From: Pseudosulfitobacter koreensis
GTDB lineage: Bacteria > Pseudomonadota > Alphaproteobacteria > Rhodobacterales > Rhodobacteraceae
DNA length: 64,000 bases
Assembly: GCF_024733015.1 (NCBI RefSeq)
Contig: NZ_JANKJG010000001.1
Span: 1-64,000 of the forward strand
Direction: 5' to 3'
Part shown: one piece after another, positions 9,870 through 19,615 of the stretch
Numbering within the stretch: the first letter of the stretch is position 1
How the letters are laid out: every line of letters begins with the position of its first letter
The notes under the pieces: model-generated
Told to the model about the DNA's origin: nothing
Database searches by the model: none
Seen by the model: the letters and a program-made list of their open reading frames with translations, nothing else
Translations under genes and position numbers: made by a program

Positions 9870-10442
9870 ATGGTCGTTCTGAACAAAATCTACACACGTA
9901 CCGGCGACAAGGGCGAAACGGCCCTGGGCGACGGCAGCCGCGTGGCCAAGCACAACGCTCGGGTCAACGCCTATGGCACTTCGGACGAACTGAACGCCTT
10001 TGTGGGTGTCGCACGGCTTGAGGCGACGGGGGCCACCGACGCAGCCCTTGCGCGTATCCAGAACGATCTTTTCGATCTGGGCGCGGACCTGTGCCGCCCC
10101 GACATGGAGGGCGACGCCAAGGCCGAATATCCGCCCCTGCGCATGATCGACGCCCAGGTGGACCGGCTGGAGCAGGAGATCGACGTGATGAACGCCGAGC
10201 TTGAGCCCCTGCGCAGCTTCGTGCTGCCGGGCGGTGCGGCACTCGCCGCACATCTGCACGTCTGCCGTACTGTTTCGCGCCGGGCCGAGCGTCTGGCGGT
10301 AGAGCTTTCCACATTGGAACAGGTCAACCCGTCGGCGATCAGATACCTCAACCGTCTCAGCGACTGGTTTTTCGTCGCCTCGCGCATTGCCAATAACAGC
10401 GGCAAGGACGATGTGCTATGGGTGCCGGGCGCGAACCGTTGA
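9870..10442 (+). CDS. Cob(I)alamin adenosyltransferase, PduO type
   Basis: Transfers the adenosyl group of ATP to reduced cobalamin to make coenzyme B12. The 190-residue protein carries the PduO/CobO2 N-terminal ATP-binding motif TRTGDKGETALGDGSR (residues about 8-23), the NAYGTSDELNAFVG helix and the conserved C-terminal RYLNRLSDWFFVASR. The start follows a good ribosome site (AGGAGG, 9859-9864). Its location just before etfBA, together with cobC/cbiB at 48 kb, fits a need for adenosylcobalamin in mutases of the ethylmalonyl-CoA and propionate routes. Confidence 0.93.
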   Translation: MVVLNKIYTRTGDKGETALGDGSRVAKHNARVNAYGTSDELNAFVGVARLEATGATDAALARIQNDLFDLGADLCRPDMEGDAKAEYPPLRMIDAQVDRLEQEIDVMNAELEPLRSFVLPGGAALAAHLHVCRTVSRRAERLAVELSTLEQVNPSAIRYLNRLSDWFFVASRIANNSGKDDVLWVPGANR

Positions 10443-10601
10443 CGCAACGAAACCGGGAGGGCGGGGCCAAAACGCGGCGTCGCCAGCCCATAATGTGACG
10501 ATTTTACCCTGTTTCCCCACCGAGGGCTTGGGTAAACCCGTTCGGAATGAAGTGTTGGCTTGCCTTTTGGTGAGTCGAATATTGTCAAGGAAGGAACGCT
10601 C

Positions 10602-11360
10602 ATGAAGGTGCTGGTGCCTGTCAAACGCGTGATCGACTATAACGTGAAAGTGCGCGTCAAAGCGGACGGATCGGGTGTTGATCTTGCAAACGTGAAAATG
10701 TCGATGAACCCGTTCGACGAGATTGCCGTCGAACAGGCGATCCGTATGAAAGAGGCCGGTCAGGTCGAGGAAATCGTCGCGGTTTCCATCGGCGTCAAGC
10801 AGGCGCAGGAAACCCTGCGCACCGCTCTGGCGATGGGCGCGGACCGTGCGATCCTGGTGATCGCGGCGGACGACGTGCATCAGGACATCGAACCGCTGAC
10901 CGTCGCCAAGATCCTCAAGGCGGTCGTCGAAGAAGAGCAGCCGGGCCTCGTGCTCTGCGGCAAGCAGGCGATCGACAACGACATGAACGCCACCGGCCAG
11001 ATGCTGTCGGCACTGCTGGGCTGGAGCCAGGCGACATTCGCCTCGAAAGTCGAGATCGAAGGCGACAAGGCCAAGGTCACGCGCGAAGTCGACGGCGGCC
11101 TGCAAACCATCGAAGTCAACATGCCGACCGTCATCTCGGTCGACCTGCGCCTGAACGAGCCGCGCTATGCTTCGCTGCCCAACATCATGAAGGCGAAGAA
11201 AAAGCCGCTGGATGAGAAGACCGCAGCCGATTACGGCGTCGACACGGCGCTGCATCTGGAAGTGATCAGCACCAAAGAGCCCGAAGCCCGCGCGGCAGGT
11301 GAAATGGTTGCCGATGTGGACGCTCTGGTGGCGAAACTCAAAGAAAAAGGAGTCGTATAA
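10602..11360 (+). CDS. etfB: Electron transfer flavoprotein beta subunit
   Basis: ETF beta is the AMP-binding half of the heterodimer that takes electrons from acyl-CoA dehydrogenases to ETF-ubiquinone oxidoreductase. The 252-residue product has the typical N-terminus [19 protein letters not shown] and the signature segment around VEINMPTV-like residues 165-180. The ATG at 10602 follows the ribosome site AAGGAACG. Its stop TAA shares a base with the etfA ATG, so the subunits are translated in step. The 159-bp gap upstream should hold the operon promoter. Confidence 0.97.
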   Translation: MKVLVPVKRVIDYNVKVRVKADGSGVDLANVKMSMNPFDEIAVEQAIRMKEAGQVEEIVAVSIGVKQAQETLRTALAMGADRAILVIAADDVHQDIEPLTVAKILKAVVEEEQPGLVLCGKQAIDNDMNATGQMLSALLGWSQATFASKVEIEGDKAKVTREVDGGLQTIEVNMPTVISVDLRLNEPRYASLPNIMKAKKKPLDEKTAADYGVDTALHLEVISTKEPEARAAGEMVADVDALVAKLKEKGVV

Positions 11361-12286
11361 TGGCTGTTCTGCTTCTTGCTGAAGTGACCGACGGCGAACT
11401 GTCGATGGACGCCACCGCCAAAGCCGTCACCGCCTCGAAAGCCTTGGGTGACGTGACCGTTCTGTGCGCGGGCGGCTCTGCCGCTGCGGCGGGCGAAGTG
11501 GCCGCGACAATCGAAGGCGTGTCCAAGGTGCTGGTCGCCGAAGACCCGTCGCTCGGCCACCGCCTTGCGGAATCCACCGCAGCATTGATCGTGTCGCTTG
11601 CGGATGACTACGAGCACATCGTGGCCCCCGCCACCACCGACGCGAAAAACGTGATGCCCCGTGTCGCGGCGCTCCTGGACGTGATGATCATCTCCGACGC
11701 CTCCGGCGTTGTGGACGGCGACACGTTCGAGCGTCCGATCTACGCGGGCAACGCGATCCAGACCGTGAAATCGAAAGACGCGAAAAAAGTCATCACCTTC
11801 CGCACATCGACATTCGATGCCGCCGGAACCGGTGGCTCTGCTTCGGTCGAGACGATTTCAGCAGCCGCAGATCCCGGTCTGTCGTCCTGGGTCGAAGACA
11901 TGGTCGCCGCCAGCGACCGCCCCGAGCTGACATCGGCCGGTGTCGTTGTCTCCGGCGGCCGTGGTGTCGGGTCGGAAGACGACTTCAAACTGATCGAGCA
12001 ACTGGCAGACAAACTCGGTGCCGCCGTCGGCGCATCGCGTGCGGCTGTGGACAGCGGCTATGCCCCGAACGACTGGCAGGTCGGCCAGACCGGCAAGGTC
12101 GTCGCCCCCGAGCTTTATGTCGCGGTCGGCATTTCCGGCGCGATCCAGCACCTTGCGGGCATGAAAGACAGCAAGATCATCGTCGCGATCAACAAGGACG
12201 AAGAGGCGCCGATCTTCCAGGTGGCCGATTACGGTCTGGTTGCCGACCTGTTCACGGCTGTGCCCGAACTGATCGAAAAACTGTAA
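11360..12286 (+). CDS. etfA: Electron transfer flavoprotein alpha subunit
   Basis: FAD-binding subunit of ETF, 308 residues. The C-terminal FAD domain is complete, with the conserved [29 protein letters not shown] and [11 protein letters not shown] elements between about residues 220 and 290. It overlaps etfB by one base. The pair serves every flavin-dependent acyl-CoA dehydrogenase of the cell, including the one at 24850. A GC-rich hairpin follows the stop. Confidence 0.97.
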   Translation: MAVLLLAEVTDGELSMDATAKAVTASKALGDVTVLCAGGSAAAAGEVAATIEGVSKVLVAEDPSLGHRLAESTAALIVSLADDYEHIVAPATTDAKNVMPRVAALLDVMIISDASGVVDGDTFERPIYAGNAIQTVKSKDAKKVITFRTSTFDAAGTGGSASVETISAAADPGLSSWVEDMVAASDRPELTSAGVVVSGGRGVGSEDDFKLIEQLADKLGAAVGASRAAVDSGYAPNDWQVGQTGKVVAPELYVAVGISGAIQHLAGMKDSKIIVAINKDEEAPIFQVADYGLVADLFTAVPELIEKL

Positions 12287-12322
12287 ACCGGACGGGCCCG
12301 GCCCTTCCGCCGTCTACGAAAG

Positions 12323-12344
12323 GGCCCGCCAGCGATGGCGGGCC
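12323..12344 (+). terminator. GC-rich hairpin after etfA
   Basis: A 9-bp perfect stem GGCCCGCCA / TGGCGGGCC with a GCGA tetraloop sits between the convergent etfA and DUF6473 genes. The U-tract is poor (TGTTG), so termination efficiency is uncertain; the symmetric stem could serve both directions. Confidence 0.5.
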
Positions 12345-12359
12345 TGTTGCGTCTCGGTC

Positions 12360-13199
12360 TTACGTCTTTGCCAGACGCCCCAGCAGTTGCCGCAACACCG
12401 GGGCAAGTGCCTCTGCGGCCTCCTCGTGCGCCACCGGACCCAGCATGGTCTGCGCGGCGGGGCGCTCCATCTCGGAAAACACCATGCCGTCGGTCCCCTG
12501 CGCGCGGGCGTGATCCGATGCCTTTACCTCGACCACGGCTGAAACCCTGCCGCGCAACGCCTCGATCATCTCGCGCGTGACGAACCACGGATCGCAACCC
12601 ATCGCGTCCTCGCGGTTATCCGGTTCGACAGCCCCGAACCACAACAGAACCGTCTTGCCGGGAATACGCCCCAGCAGGTGGTGCATCCACGCGACCCACG
12701 CGCTTTGCAATTCGTCACGAACGGTGCGGAACCGCACGGGCGAAACTGCGCTCAGATGCGTCAGCATGTGCTTGTTGAAATTGAATTCAGCAAAGTCCAC
12801 ATCGCGAAAGATCGCCTCCAACAGACCAGACGGCTTGAGAAACCTGTCATTGCGGCGCGGATGGACCGAATAGAACCGGTTCGACATATTCTGTGCGCTC
12901 AGCACCTGCAGCACGGTCACCTTCGCCTTGGCCCCGATCTCCGTCAGTTGCGGATCAGAGGCAAAGACCTCGATGCCCGCATTGGTGCAGCCCAGATTGA
13001 CGCAAGGCAGCCCCAACTGCTCCTCGACCAGCACCGGAAACGGTTTGGCCACGAATTTCCCATATGTCTCCGTACCGCCGAAAAACGCCACATACGGCTT
13101 TTTCAACGACTTGCGCGGCCCGCGAAACAACACCTTCGACGTGCCATAACGACACGGCAAATAGTCCAGGGGCCCCTGGCCCATAGCATCATAGGTCAT
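12360..13199 (-). CDS. DUF6473 family protein, function unknown
   Basis: A 279-residue soluble protein resembling the alphaproteobacterial DUF6473 family. It has an SGNH/GDSL-hydrolase-like opening (FFGGTETYGKF near residue 38, then LGCTNAG), but I cannot assign a reaction. Family members often sit beside sulfotransferase or exopolysaccharide genes; no such neighbour is present here. I chose the ATG at 13199 because GAGAGG lies 7 nt upstream; an ATG at 13220 is also in frame. Confidence 0.7.
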   Translation of the reverse strand: MTYDAMGQGPLDYLPCRYGTSKVLFRGPRKSLKKPYVAFFGGTETYGKFVAKPFPVLVEEQLGLPCVNLGCTNAGIEVFASDPQLTEIGAKAKVTVLQVLSAQNMSNRFYSVHPRRNDRFLKPSGLLEAIFRDVDFAEFNFNKHMLTHLSAVSPVRFRTVRDELQSAWVAWMHHLLGRIPGKTVLLWFGAVEPDNREDAMGCDPWFVTREMIEALRGRVSAVVEVKASDHARAQGTDGMVFSEMERPAAQTMLGPVAHEEAAEALAPVLRQLLGRLAKT

Positions 13200-13350
13200 C
13201 AACCCACCTCTCATTTTCACCCGAAGCCGGGTATAACGGGCAGGTCCTTAGAATTTGCTAACAGGGTCAGACCCGCCCGCGCGGCTCTTCACACCTTGCG
13301 GCCAGAGGCACGGGACGCATATGGTGCGCTAACAGCAGAAGGGGCATTTC

Positions 13351-14226
13351 ATGGACATCAAGACGGTCGGGATCGTGGGCGCGGGTCAAATGGGCAACGG
13401 CATTGCGCATGTGATGGCGCTTGCAGGCTATGACGTGACGATGACGGACATCAGCGACGACGCGCTGAAAGCCGCCATAGCGCTGATCGACAGCAACATG
13501 GAACGGCAGGTCAGCCGCGACAAGATCACCGCCGAAACCAAGGCCGACGCGATGGCGCGGATCACCACGACGGTGAAGCTGACCGATCTGGGCCCCAGCG
13601 ATCTGATCATCGAGGCCGCGACCGAACGCGAAACCGTCAAGCAGGCGATCTTCGAGGACCTGCTGCCCCACCTGAAACCCCATACGATCCTGACGTCGAA
13701 CACCTCGTCGATCTCGATCACCCGGCTGGCCAGCCGCACGGACCGGCCCGAGAAGTTCATGGGCTTTCACTTCATGAACCCGGTGCCGGTGATGCAACTG
13801 GTCGAACTGATCCGCGGCATCGCCACCGATGCCGAAACCTACGACGCCTGCAAACAGGTCGTGGACAAGCTGGGCAAGACCGCTGCCAGCGCCGAGGATT
13901 TCCCCGCCTTCATCGTCAACCGCATCCTGATGCCGATGATCAACGAAGCAGTCTATACCCTCTACGAGGGCGTCGGCAGTGTGCAATCCATCGACAGTTC
14001 GATGAAACTGGGTGCGAACCACCCGATGGGGCCGCTGGAACTGGCGGACTTCATCGGTCTGGACACCTGCCTTGCGATCATGAACGTCCTGCACGACGGG
14101 CTGGCGGACACCAAGTACCGCCCCTGCCCGCTGTTGACCAAATACGTCGAGGCAGGCTGGCTGGGTCGCAAGACAGAGCGCGGGTTCTACGACTATCGCG
14201 GTGAAACGCCGGTGCCGACGCGCTAA
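13351..14226 (+). CDS. 3-hydroxybutyryl-CoA dehydrogenase
   Basis: NAD(P)-dependent dehydrogenase interconverting acetoacetyl-CoA and 3-hydroxybutyryl-CoA, used in butyrate/polyhydroxybutyrate metabolism and as an entry to the ethylmalonyl-CoA route. The 291-residue protein has the Rossmann motif GAGQMGNGIA (residues 10-19), the catalytic His in GFHFMNPVPVMQLVE and the C-terminal domain with NRILMPMINEA and GANHPMGPLELAD. At this length it is the monofunctional type without the hydratase domain. It is a single gene preceded by AGAAGGGG. Confidence 0.93.
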   Translation: MDIKTVGIVGAGQMGNGIAHVMALAGYDVTMTDISDDALKAAIALIDSNMERQVSRDKITAETKADAMARITTTVKLTDLGPSDLIIEAATERETVKQAIFEDLLPHLKPHTILTSNTSSISITRLASRTDRPEKFMGFHFMNPVPVMQLVELIRGIATDAETYDACKQVVDKLGKTAASAEDFPAFIVNRILMPMINEAVYTLYEGVGSVQSIDSSMKLGANHPMGPLELADFIGLDTCLAIMNVLHDGLADTKYRPCPLLTKYVEAGWLGRKTERGFYDYRGETPVPTR

Positions 14227-14235
14227 CGGCCGCGC

Positions 14236-15141
14236 TCAACCTTCAAGGTTGAGCGTATGCGCGCGCAGCCACGCCATGAAGCCGCGCGGATCATCGGCCC
14301 AGGCCTTGATGTCCTCTGGCGGGATCGGGTCGCCGACGATAGGCCCCTGCGGCTTGTTCAGCGAATAGACGATCTCGTGCAACAAAAGCCCCTGCCGCAG
14401 CATCGGCGACAGCTTGTTGGCGATCTGGTAGGCGCGGCTGTTCTGACCGGGGAACTTCATCGGCACCACGGTCGCACCTGACCGGCGGATCAACGCGGCG
14501 GTGAACACGTTCCACTCCGCCTCGACCGCTGGCCCCATATAGGTTTCCGATGCAGCGACCTGCCCCGAAGGGAACAGGGCGACGACACCGCCCTCCTTCA
14601 GGTGCTTCATCGCCTTGGCCCGCATCTCGACGCCCTTGCGCTGCGCATCGGGGTCGTGCGGGAACGGCACGGGGATCATGTAGCTGCCCGCCACCTCGTC
14701 GATGGCCGTCAGAAGCGAACGGGTCAGGATGCGGTAATCCGGGCGCACACGCCCGATCAGATCGCCAAAGATCATGCCGTCGACCATGCCGTGCGGATGG
14801 TTCGCCACCACGATGACCGGCCCTTCCTTGGGGATACGGTCCAGCTGGTTCTGCGGCGTGGTAAGCTCGATGCCCATCACATCGAGGCAGGCGCGCCAGA
14901 ACGCCTGGCCCTGCGGCGCGCCCCGGCGTTCAAATTTGCGGATCAGACGCAGGATCGTCAGCTTGCCGGTAAACGCCTCCATCAGACGGATAAAGCGCGC
15001 TTTCCACGGATCGTCAAAGGTCGAGGCATAGGACAGGCTGCGGCGGTCATATTTGGTAAACGTGACCGTTTCGTCCTGCCTCTGTGTCAAGCCTGCTGAG
15101 CTCTGCGAGCTTTCAACCACGTCTGTGTCACCCTTTGTCAT
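14236..15141 (-). CDS. Lysophospholipid acyltransferase (PlsC-like)
   Basis: Membrane-associated glycerolipid acyltransferase of 301 residues. The catalytic block I appears as NHPHGMVDG (residues about 115-123), a variant of the usual NHxxxxD spacing seen in the hemolysin-type branch of the family; the substrate-binding block FPSGQVA (about residue 190) is also present. It probably acylates lysophosphatidic acid or another lysolipid. It lies 27 bp after the HPr gene on the same strand and could be the last gene of the chvI-HPr unit. Confidence 0.85.
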   Translation of the reverse strand: MTKGDTDVVESSQSSAGLTQRQDETVTFTKYDRRSLSYASTFDDPWKARFIRLMEAFTGKLTILRLIRKFERRGAPQGQAFWRACLDVMGIELTTPQNQLDRIPKEGPVIVVANHPHGMVDGMIFGDLIGRVRPDYRILTRSLLTAIDEVAGSYMIPVPFPHDPDAQRKGVEMRAKAMKHLKEGGVVALFPSGQVAASETYMGPAVEAEWNVFTAALIRRSGATVVPMKFPGQNSRAYQIANKLSPMLRQGLLLHEIVYSLNKPQGPIVGDPIPPEDIKAWADDPRGFMAWLRAHTLNLEG

Positions 15142-15168
15142 GCCGTGAAATCAGCGACCGCCTGAGGT

Positions 15169-15438
15169 TCAGGCGCCTTCGCCGAATTTGTCCGCGACCA
15201 AGGCCGTCAACGCTTCTGCAAGCGCCTCGGCGTCCGGACCGGAGGTTTCAACGTCAATAAAGGTTCCTTTGGAGGCTGCCAACATCAAAAGCCCCATAAT
15301 ACTGTCACCCGAAGCCGACATTCCGTCCTTGACGACCTCGGCCTGCGCGTCGAATGCCTCGACGACTTCGACCAGTTTGGCCGACGCGCGGGCGTGCAGC
15401 CCCTTTTCGTTGACGATCTTCAGGGTGCATTTGGTCAT
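15169..15438 (-). CDS. ptsH: HPr-type phosphocarrier protein
   Basis: Small phosphocarrier (89 residues) of a regulatory phosphotransferase chain. The EI-phosphorylated histidine is His15 in GLHARAS and the HprK-phosphorylated serine is Ser46 in SGDSIMG, so both classical regulatory sites are present. The start overlaps the end of the EIIA gene by 4 bp (ATGA). No sugar permease is encoded nearby, so it is part of a signalling PTS rather than a sugar uptake system. Confidence 0.95.
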   Translation of the reverse strand: MTKCTLKIVNEKGLHARASAKLVEVVEAFDAQAEVVKDGMSASGDSIMGLLMLAASKGTFIDVETSGPDAEALAEALTALVADKFGEGA

Positions 15439-15842
15439 ACGTGGTTCGGGCTTTCTGCGCTGACATTCTGGCTGTCGATATACTTTTTGCCCGCGTCCAA
15501 TGCCGCGCGAACGGCATCGCCTACAGGTTTGTGCCGACTTTTGGCCAGTTTGATCAGCATAGGCAAGTTCGCACCGTAAAGAATGCGGCGTCCCTGCGGC
15601 TGACAGGCCCGCAGCGACAGATTGGACGGCGACCCGCCATAAAGATCGGTCACCACGACGACACCGTCGCCATCATCGACTTCGTCGGCTGCGGTGCAGA
15701 TCTCGGCCTGTTTTTCGGCCCGGTCGTGGTTCGCCTCGATGGCGATGGCGCGCACACCGGATTGCGAGCCGACAACATGTTCGATGGCGGCGAGATACTC
15801 TCGCGCCAGTCCGCCATGTGCAACAATCACAATTCCGATCAC
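15435..15842 (-). CDS. PTS EIIA, mannose/ManX family
   Basis: A 135-residue stand-alone EIIA of the mannose family. The phosphorylatable His9 lies in the strand [10 protein letters not shown], and the [11 protein letters not shown] loop of the fold follows at about residue 66. In alphaproteobacteria this protein takes phosphate from HPr but feeds no permease; it is considered a sensor of PTS phosphorylation. The start codon is GTG (15840-15842) and overlaps the rapZ stop by 4 bp. Confidence 0.92.
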   Translation of the reverse strand: MIGIVIVAHGGLAREYLAAIEHVVGSQSGVRAIAIEANHDRAEKQAEICTAADEVDDGDGVVVVTDLYGGSPSNLSLRACQPQGRRILYGANLPMLIKLAKSRHKPVGDAVRAALDAGKKYIDSQNVSAESPNHV

Positions 15843-16744
15843 TCTGCCCCGTCCTTTTTCCGGCGGTCCAATTCGCGATGCCTAATTGACACCTGCCAGC
15901 CTGCCTTCGCAAGGGCCGCAGCACAGGTTTCCGCCATGGCAACCGACCGATGTTGCCCGCCGGTACATCCAAATGCGATCGACAGGTGCGATTTCCCCTC
16001 TTCCGCGAATGCCGGCAGCAACCACAGCGCGAGATCGGTGGTCTTGGCGACAAATTCCGCATGGCGCGAATCTGTGGCGATATGGTCCTGCACGATCTTC
16101 TCGGTGCCATTGGCCGCGCGCAACGACGGCTCCCAATAGGGGTTCTTCAGGAACCGGCAGTCAAACACCATGTCGACGCTGCGCGGCAGCCCGCGCTTGT
16201 ACGAAAAGCTCTCGACCGAGACCGACAGATGGTCCTGCTCGTCCGGGGCGAACCATTCCTCGACAGCGGCGCGCAACTGGTGGACGTTCAACTGCGAGGT
16301 GTCGATCAGGATGTCGGCACGGGCACGCAGAGGTCCCAGCATGTCAAGCTCGCGCGCGATACCCGCCTCGGGGCGGTCACCATCGGCCAGCGGGTGCCTG
16401 CGGCGCGTCTCGGAAAAACGACGCAGCAGCACGTCGGTGTCGCAGTCGAGATACAAAAGCTCCGGCACCAGCCCCGGCACGGCCGCGATCTGTCCCAGGG
16501 CGTCCGTGACCGCATTCACCGAAAAATCGCGCGTGCGCGGGTCTATCCCCAGCGCCAGCGGACCGGTGCTGGACGGATCATCGAGCAGCGCGCGGATCAG
16601 ACGCAGGGGCATGTTGTCGATCGCCTCGAACCCCAGATCTTCCAGCGCGCGGATGGCACTGGACCGGCCGGCACCTGACGGTCCGGTGATCAACACGAGG
16701 CGGCGATGGGTGGGTTCTGTCTGGGTCATATCCTGCTGCGTCAT
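15839..16744 (-). CDS. rapZ: RNase adapter protein RapZ (YvcJ family)
   Basis: Nucleotide-binding regulatory protein of 301 residues. The Walker A motif GPSGAGRSS (residues 21-29) and the C-terminal RapZ domain with [15 protein letters not shown] are both present. In enterobacteria RapZ controls glucosamine-6-phosphate synthase through small RNAs; in alphaproteobacteria its conserved place between hprK and the PTS genes points to PTS-linked regulation, but the target is not known. It overlaps both neighbouring genes by 4 bp. Confidence 0.93.
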   Translation of the reverse strand: MTQQDMTQTEPTHRRLVLITGPSGAGRSSAIRALEDLGFEAIDNMPLRLIRALLDDPSSTGPLALGIDPRTRDFSVNAVTDALGQIAAVPGLVPELLYLDCDTDVLLRRFSETRRRHPLADGDRPEAGIARELDMLGPLRARADILIDTSQLNVHQLRAAVEEWFAPDEQDHLSVSVESFSYKRGLPRSVDMVFDCRFLKNPYWEPSLRAANGTEKIVQDHIATDSRHAEFVAKTTDLALWLLPAFAEEGKSHLSIAFGCTGGQHRSVAMAETCAAALAKAGWQVSIRHRELDRRKKDGAE

Positions 16745-17175
16745 AGGTCGGCGGCTCCGGCCCTAAGATACTGTCTGATTGCGGCAGGCCAAGCGGCGGT
16801 ATCGCACTTGTGAAGACAGGGCAAGTCGACGCCCAGCAGCGTATACGAATGCGGCTGCGGCAGGCGTTGGGTCTCATCTTGGTCCAGATCAATCACCAGC
16901 GTCACCGGGACCGGCCCGGCAGCCTCGGCGTTAAGGACGCCGACACCCCGCGCCTCGATCAGACCGCGCAGCGCGTCGGGTGCATCCGCCATGATCCGGG
17001 CACCCTCCTTGTGCAGCACTGTGCGGTCATCCGAGACCAGCACAGCCCCCAGTGCCATCATGTGCAGTGCAAGCGATGATTTCCCCGAACCCGCCGCGCC
17101 CACGATCGCGACGCCGCGGCCCGACATTGCCACTGTCGTTGCGTGGATCGTGACCGGGTCCGCCGGGGTCGGCAT
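16741..17175 (-). CDS. hprK: HPr kinase/phosphorylase, short alphaproteobacterial form
   Basis: Phosphorylates or dephosphorylates HPr on its serine. The 144-residue protein is the short form seen in alphaproteobacteria, lacking the N-terminal domain of the Firmicutes enzyme (about 310 residues). The Walker A motif GAAGSGKSS is at residues 26-34 and is followed by the VSDD catalytic segment (47-50). I chose the ATG at 17175, which starts 1 bp after the chvG stop; the longer in-frame version would overlap chvG. Confidence 0.92.
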   Translation of the reverse strand: MPTPADPVTIHATTVAMSGRGVAIVGAAGSGKSSLALHMMALGAVLVSDDRTVLHKEGARIMADAPDALRGLIEARGVGVLNAEAAGPVPVTLVIDLDQDETQRLPQPHSYTLLGVDLPCLHKCDTAAWPAAIRQYLRAGAADL

Positions 17176-17176
17176 A

Positions 17177-18904
17177 TCAGACCGGCAGACCCACGACGAA
17201 ACGGGCGCCCAGCGGCTCGCTGGTGATATCGGCATCGGTCGGGCGAATGTTCTCTGCCCAGATCACGCCGCCATGCGCCTCAACGATCTGTTTCGAGATC
17301 GCAAGGCCAAGGCCGGAGTTGTTGCCAAAATGCTCTTCGGGACGTTGGGAATAGAACCGCTTGAAGATCTTCGTCAGCGCCTGATCGGGAATGCCAGGCC
17401 CGGTGTCCTCCACCACCACCAGCACGCGGTTTTCCTTCTTGCGGGCCCAGACGCGGATCGCGTCGCCGTCCTCGCAGAAGGAAATCGCATTGGTGATCAG
17501 GTTGACGAAGACCTGCGCCAACCGCGCCTCAAGCCCGTGCACCTGCAAAGGTTGCGCGGGCAGATCAGTGATAAAGTCGATGCCCTTGGACTTGGCGTCC
17601 TCGCCCAGATATTCGCTGAGATTGCCCAGCATCTTGAGCAGATCGAAAGGCTCTTCCTCTTCCTTGACCAGTTCTGAATCCAGCCGCGAGGCATTGGAAA
17701 TATCGCTGACCAGACGGTCGAGACGGCGCACATCGTGGTCGATCACGTCCAACAGCTTCTCGCGCTGGTCTTCGCGCTTGATCAGCCGCAGCGTGCCCAC
17801 GGCGGACCGCAGTGAGGCCAGCGGGTTCTTGATCTCGTGCGCGACGTCGGCGGCGAATTGTTCGTTGCCGTCGATACGATTGTAGAGCGCCGCGATCATG
17901 CCGCGCAGCGCACCCGAAAGCCGTCCGATTTCATCGGGCCGCGCGGTCAGGTCGGGAATGCGGATGCGGCCGGGGTTCACCTTGCGCTGGTTGCGGTCGC
18001 GGCCCAGTTCGGCGGCGGCGGCCAGATCTGCCAGCGGGTTGGCGATAGTCGACGCCAGCACCAGGCTGAGCCCGACGGATACCAGCGTGGCGATCACGAA
18101 CATCTGCAAGACGCGCTCGCGCTCGCTGCGGACCAGGTTGTCGATCTCGCCGGCAGCCGAGGTGATGCCGACGACGCCAACGGCGGTGCCACCTTGCAGG
18201 ATAGGGGTCACGACGCTGAAAAGCGTGCCGCCAACGGTATCAAGCCCGTCGCGCACCTGCGTGCCGCCGGTCAGGCTGACCGGGACCAATGTGCGCAACT
18301 GATCCTCGACCGTGGGCACGTTCATCGGCGGATCGGTCGCAAAGGGTGCCGACAGCTTGCCCCAGAGCCAGCTGAGCCCGTCGGTCAGGATCGTCCGGTT
18401 GCCACCATCGGGCAGCCCAATCAGGGGTTGCACCGCGTTGCCTTCGATGCTGGACACCAGCGTGCCCGACGGGTCGAACACCAGAACCTCGATACCGCTG
18501 CGCAGGTCCAGCCCTTGCAGGGTGGTGGCCACATCCACGCCGTCGCCCGTGGTAAGGCTGACAGGCGCGCCCACGGGCAATTGCGCCTCGATCACGTCCG
18601 CGATCAGTTCGGCCTCGCTGACCATCGAGGTGGCGCGCTGCACGGCCAGACTGTCACGCGACGAATTGAGGTAGAGGATACCGGCGACCAGGACGTTCAG
18701 CGCGATCAGGTTGAAGGTGATGATCTTGCGTGTCAGAGGCGACCCGCGCAACGAAAAGAGCCCGCGCCGCGCGCGGCTGGCACGGATTTCCCTGCCGGTT
18801 TCCGAGCGGTCGGGCGCGACCCAATCGTCGCCCAGCACAACGTCGCCATCACGCGATGGGGGTGGGGCCAAGTCCCGCACAAAGTTCCTTTCGGCCAGCG
18901 CCAT
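17177..18904 (-). CDS. chvG: Sensor histidine kinase ChvG (ExoS)
   Basis: Membrane sensor kinase of 575 residues that phosphorylates ChvI. The order is a short cytoplasmic segment, transmembrane helix (about 55-75), periplasmic sensor domain (about 80-260), second helix, HAMP, dimerisation domain with the phosphoacceptor His356 in VAHEIKNPLASL, and the ATPase domain with NAISF, DTGPGI and NNSGLGLAIS boxes. In rhizobia ChvGI responds to acidity and envelope stress and is essential in several species. It starts 9 bp after chvI. Confidence 0.95.
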   Translation of the reverse strand: MALAERNFVRDLAPPPSRDGDVVLGDDWVAPDRSETGREIRASRARRGLFSLRGSPLTRKIITFNLIALNVLVAGILYLNSSRDSLAVQRATSMVSEAELIADVIEAQLPVGAPVSLTTGDGVDVATTLQGLDLRSGIEVLVFDPSGTLVSSIEGNAVQPLIGLPDGGNRTILTDGLSWLWGKLSAPFATDPPMNVPTVEDQLRTLVPVSLTGGTQVRDGLDTVGGTLFSVVTPILQGGTAVGVVGITSAAGEIDNLVRSERERVLQMFVIATLVSVGLSLVLASTIANPLADLAAAAELGRDRNQRKVNPGRIRIPDLTARPDEIGRLSGALRGMIAALYNRIDGNEQFAADVAHEIKNPLASLRSAVGTLRLIKREDQREKLLDVIDHDVRRLDRLVSDISNASRLDSELVKEEEEPFDLLKMLGNLSEYLGEDAKSKGIDFITDLPAQPLQVHGLEARLAQVFVNLITNAISFCEDGDAIRVWARKKENRVLVVVEDTGPGIPDQALTKIFKRFYSQRPEEHFGNNSGLGLAISKQIVEAHGGVIWAENIRPTDADITSEPLGARFVVGLPV

Positions 18905-18913
18905 TTGCCCGTG

Positions 18914-19615
18914 TCACTCTTCGTTGTAACGATAGCCGATCCCATACAGCGTCTCAATCGCCGAAAAGGAATCGTCGGCGGTGCGCATCTTCTTACGCAA
19001 CCGCTTGATGTGGCTGTCAATTGTCCGGTCGTCGACATAGACCTGATCGTCATAGGCGACGTCCATCAGCTGGTCTCGCGACTTGACGAAACCGGGCCGC
19101 TGGGCCAACGCCTGCAGCAGCAGAAATTCGGTCACGGTCAGCGAGACATCGTTGCCCTTCCAGCTGACCGAATGGCGCAGCGGATCCATCCGCAGATCGC
19201 CGCGTTCCATCACCTTGGTCTCTTCGGTGTCGCCGACCTCGTCCGTGGCGACCGCATCCTGACGGCGCAACAGCGCGCGGATGCGTTCGACCAGCAGGCG
19301 CTGACTGAAGGGCTTCTTGACGTAATCGTCAGCGCCCATGCGCAGACCCAGAACCTCGTCGATCTCATCGTCCTTGGAGGTCAGGAAAATCACCGGCATC
19401 GAAGTCTTCTGGCGCAGCCGCTGCAACAGGTCCATCCCGTCCATGCGCGGCATCTTGATGTCCAGAACCGCCATGTCCGGCAGCCCCTTGTTGAAGGCGT
19501 CCAGCGCCGCCTGCCCGTCATTATAGGTTTCCACCTCAAAGCCTTCGGCCTCAAGCGTCATCGAAACTGACGTCAGGATGTTCCTGTCGTCATCTACCAA
19601 TGCGATCTTCGACAT
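18914..19615 (-). CDS. chvI: Response regulator ChvI
   Basis: OmpR-family regulator of 233 residues: receiver domain with acidic pocket DDD (8-10), phosphoacceptor Asp52 and Lys-Pro switch (KKPFSQRLL), then a winged-helix DNA-binding domain ending in the recognition region [16 protein letters not shown]. It is the first gene of the minus-strand chvI-chvG-hprK-rapZ-EIIA-HPr unit and is divergent from pckA, the arrangement known from Rhizobiales and Rhodobacterales. Confidence 0.95.
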   Translation of the reverse strand: MSKIALVDDDRNILTSVSMTLEAEGFEVETYNDGQAALDAFNKGLPDMAVLDIKMPRMDGMDLLQRLRQKTSMPVIFLTSKDDEIDEVLGLRMGADDYVKKPFSQRLLVERIRALLRRQDAVATDEVGDTEETKVMERGDLRMDPLRHSVSWKGNDVSLTVTEFLLLQALAQRPGFVKSRDQLMDVAYDDQVYVDDRTIDSHIKRLRKKMRTADDSFSAIETLYGIGYRYNEE

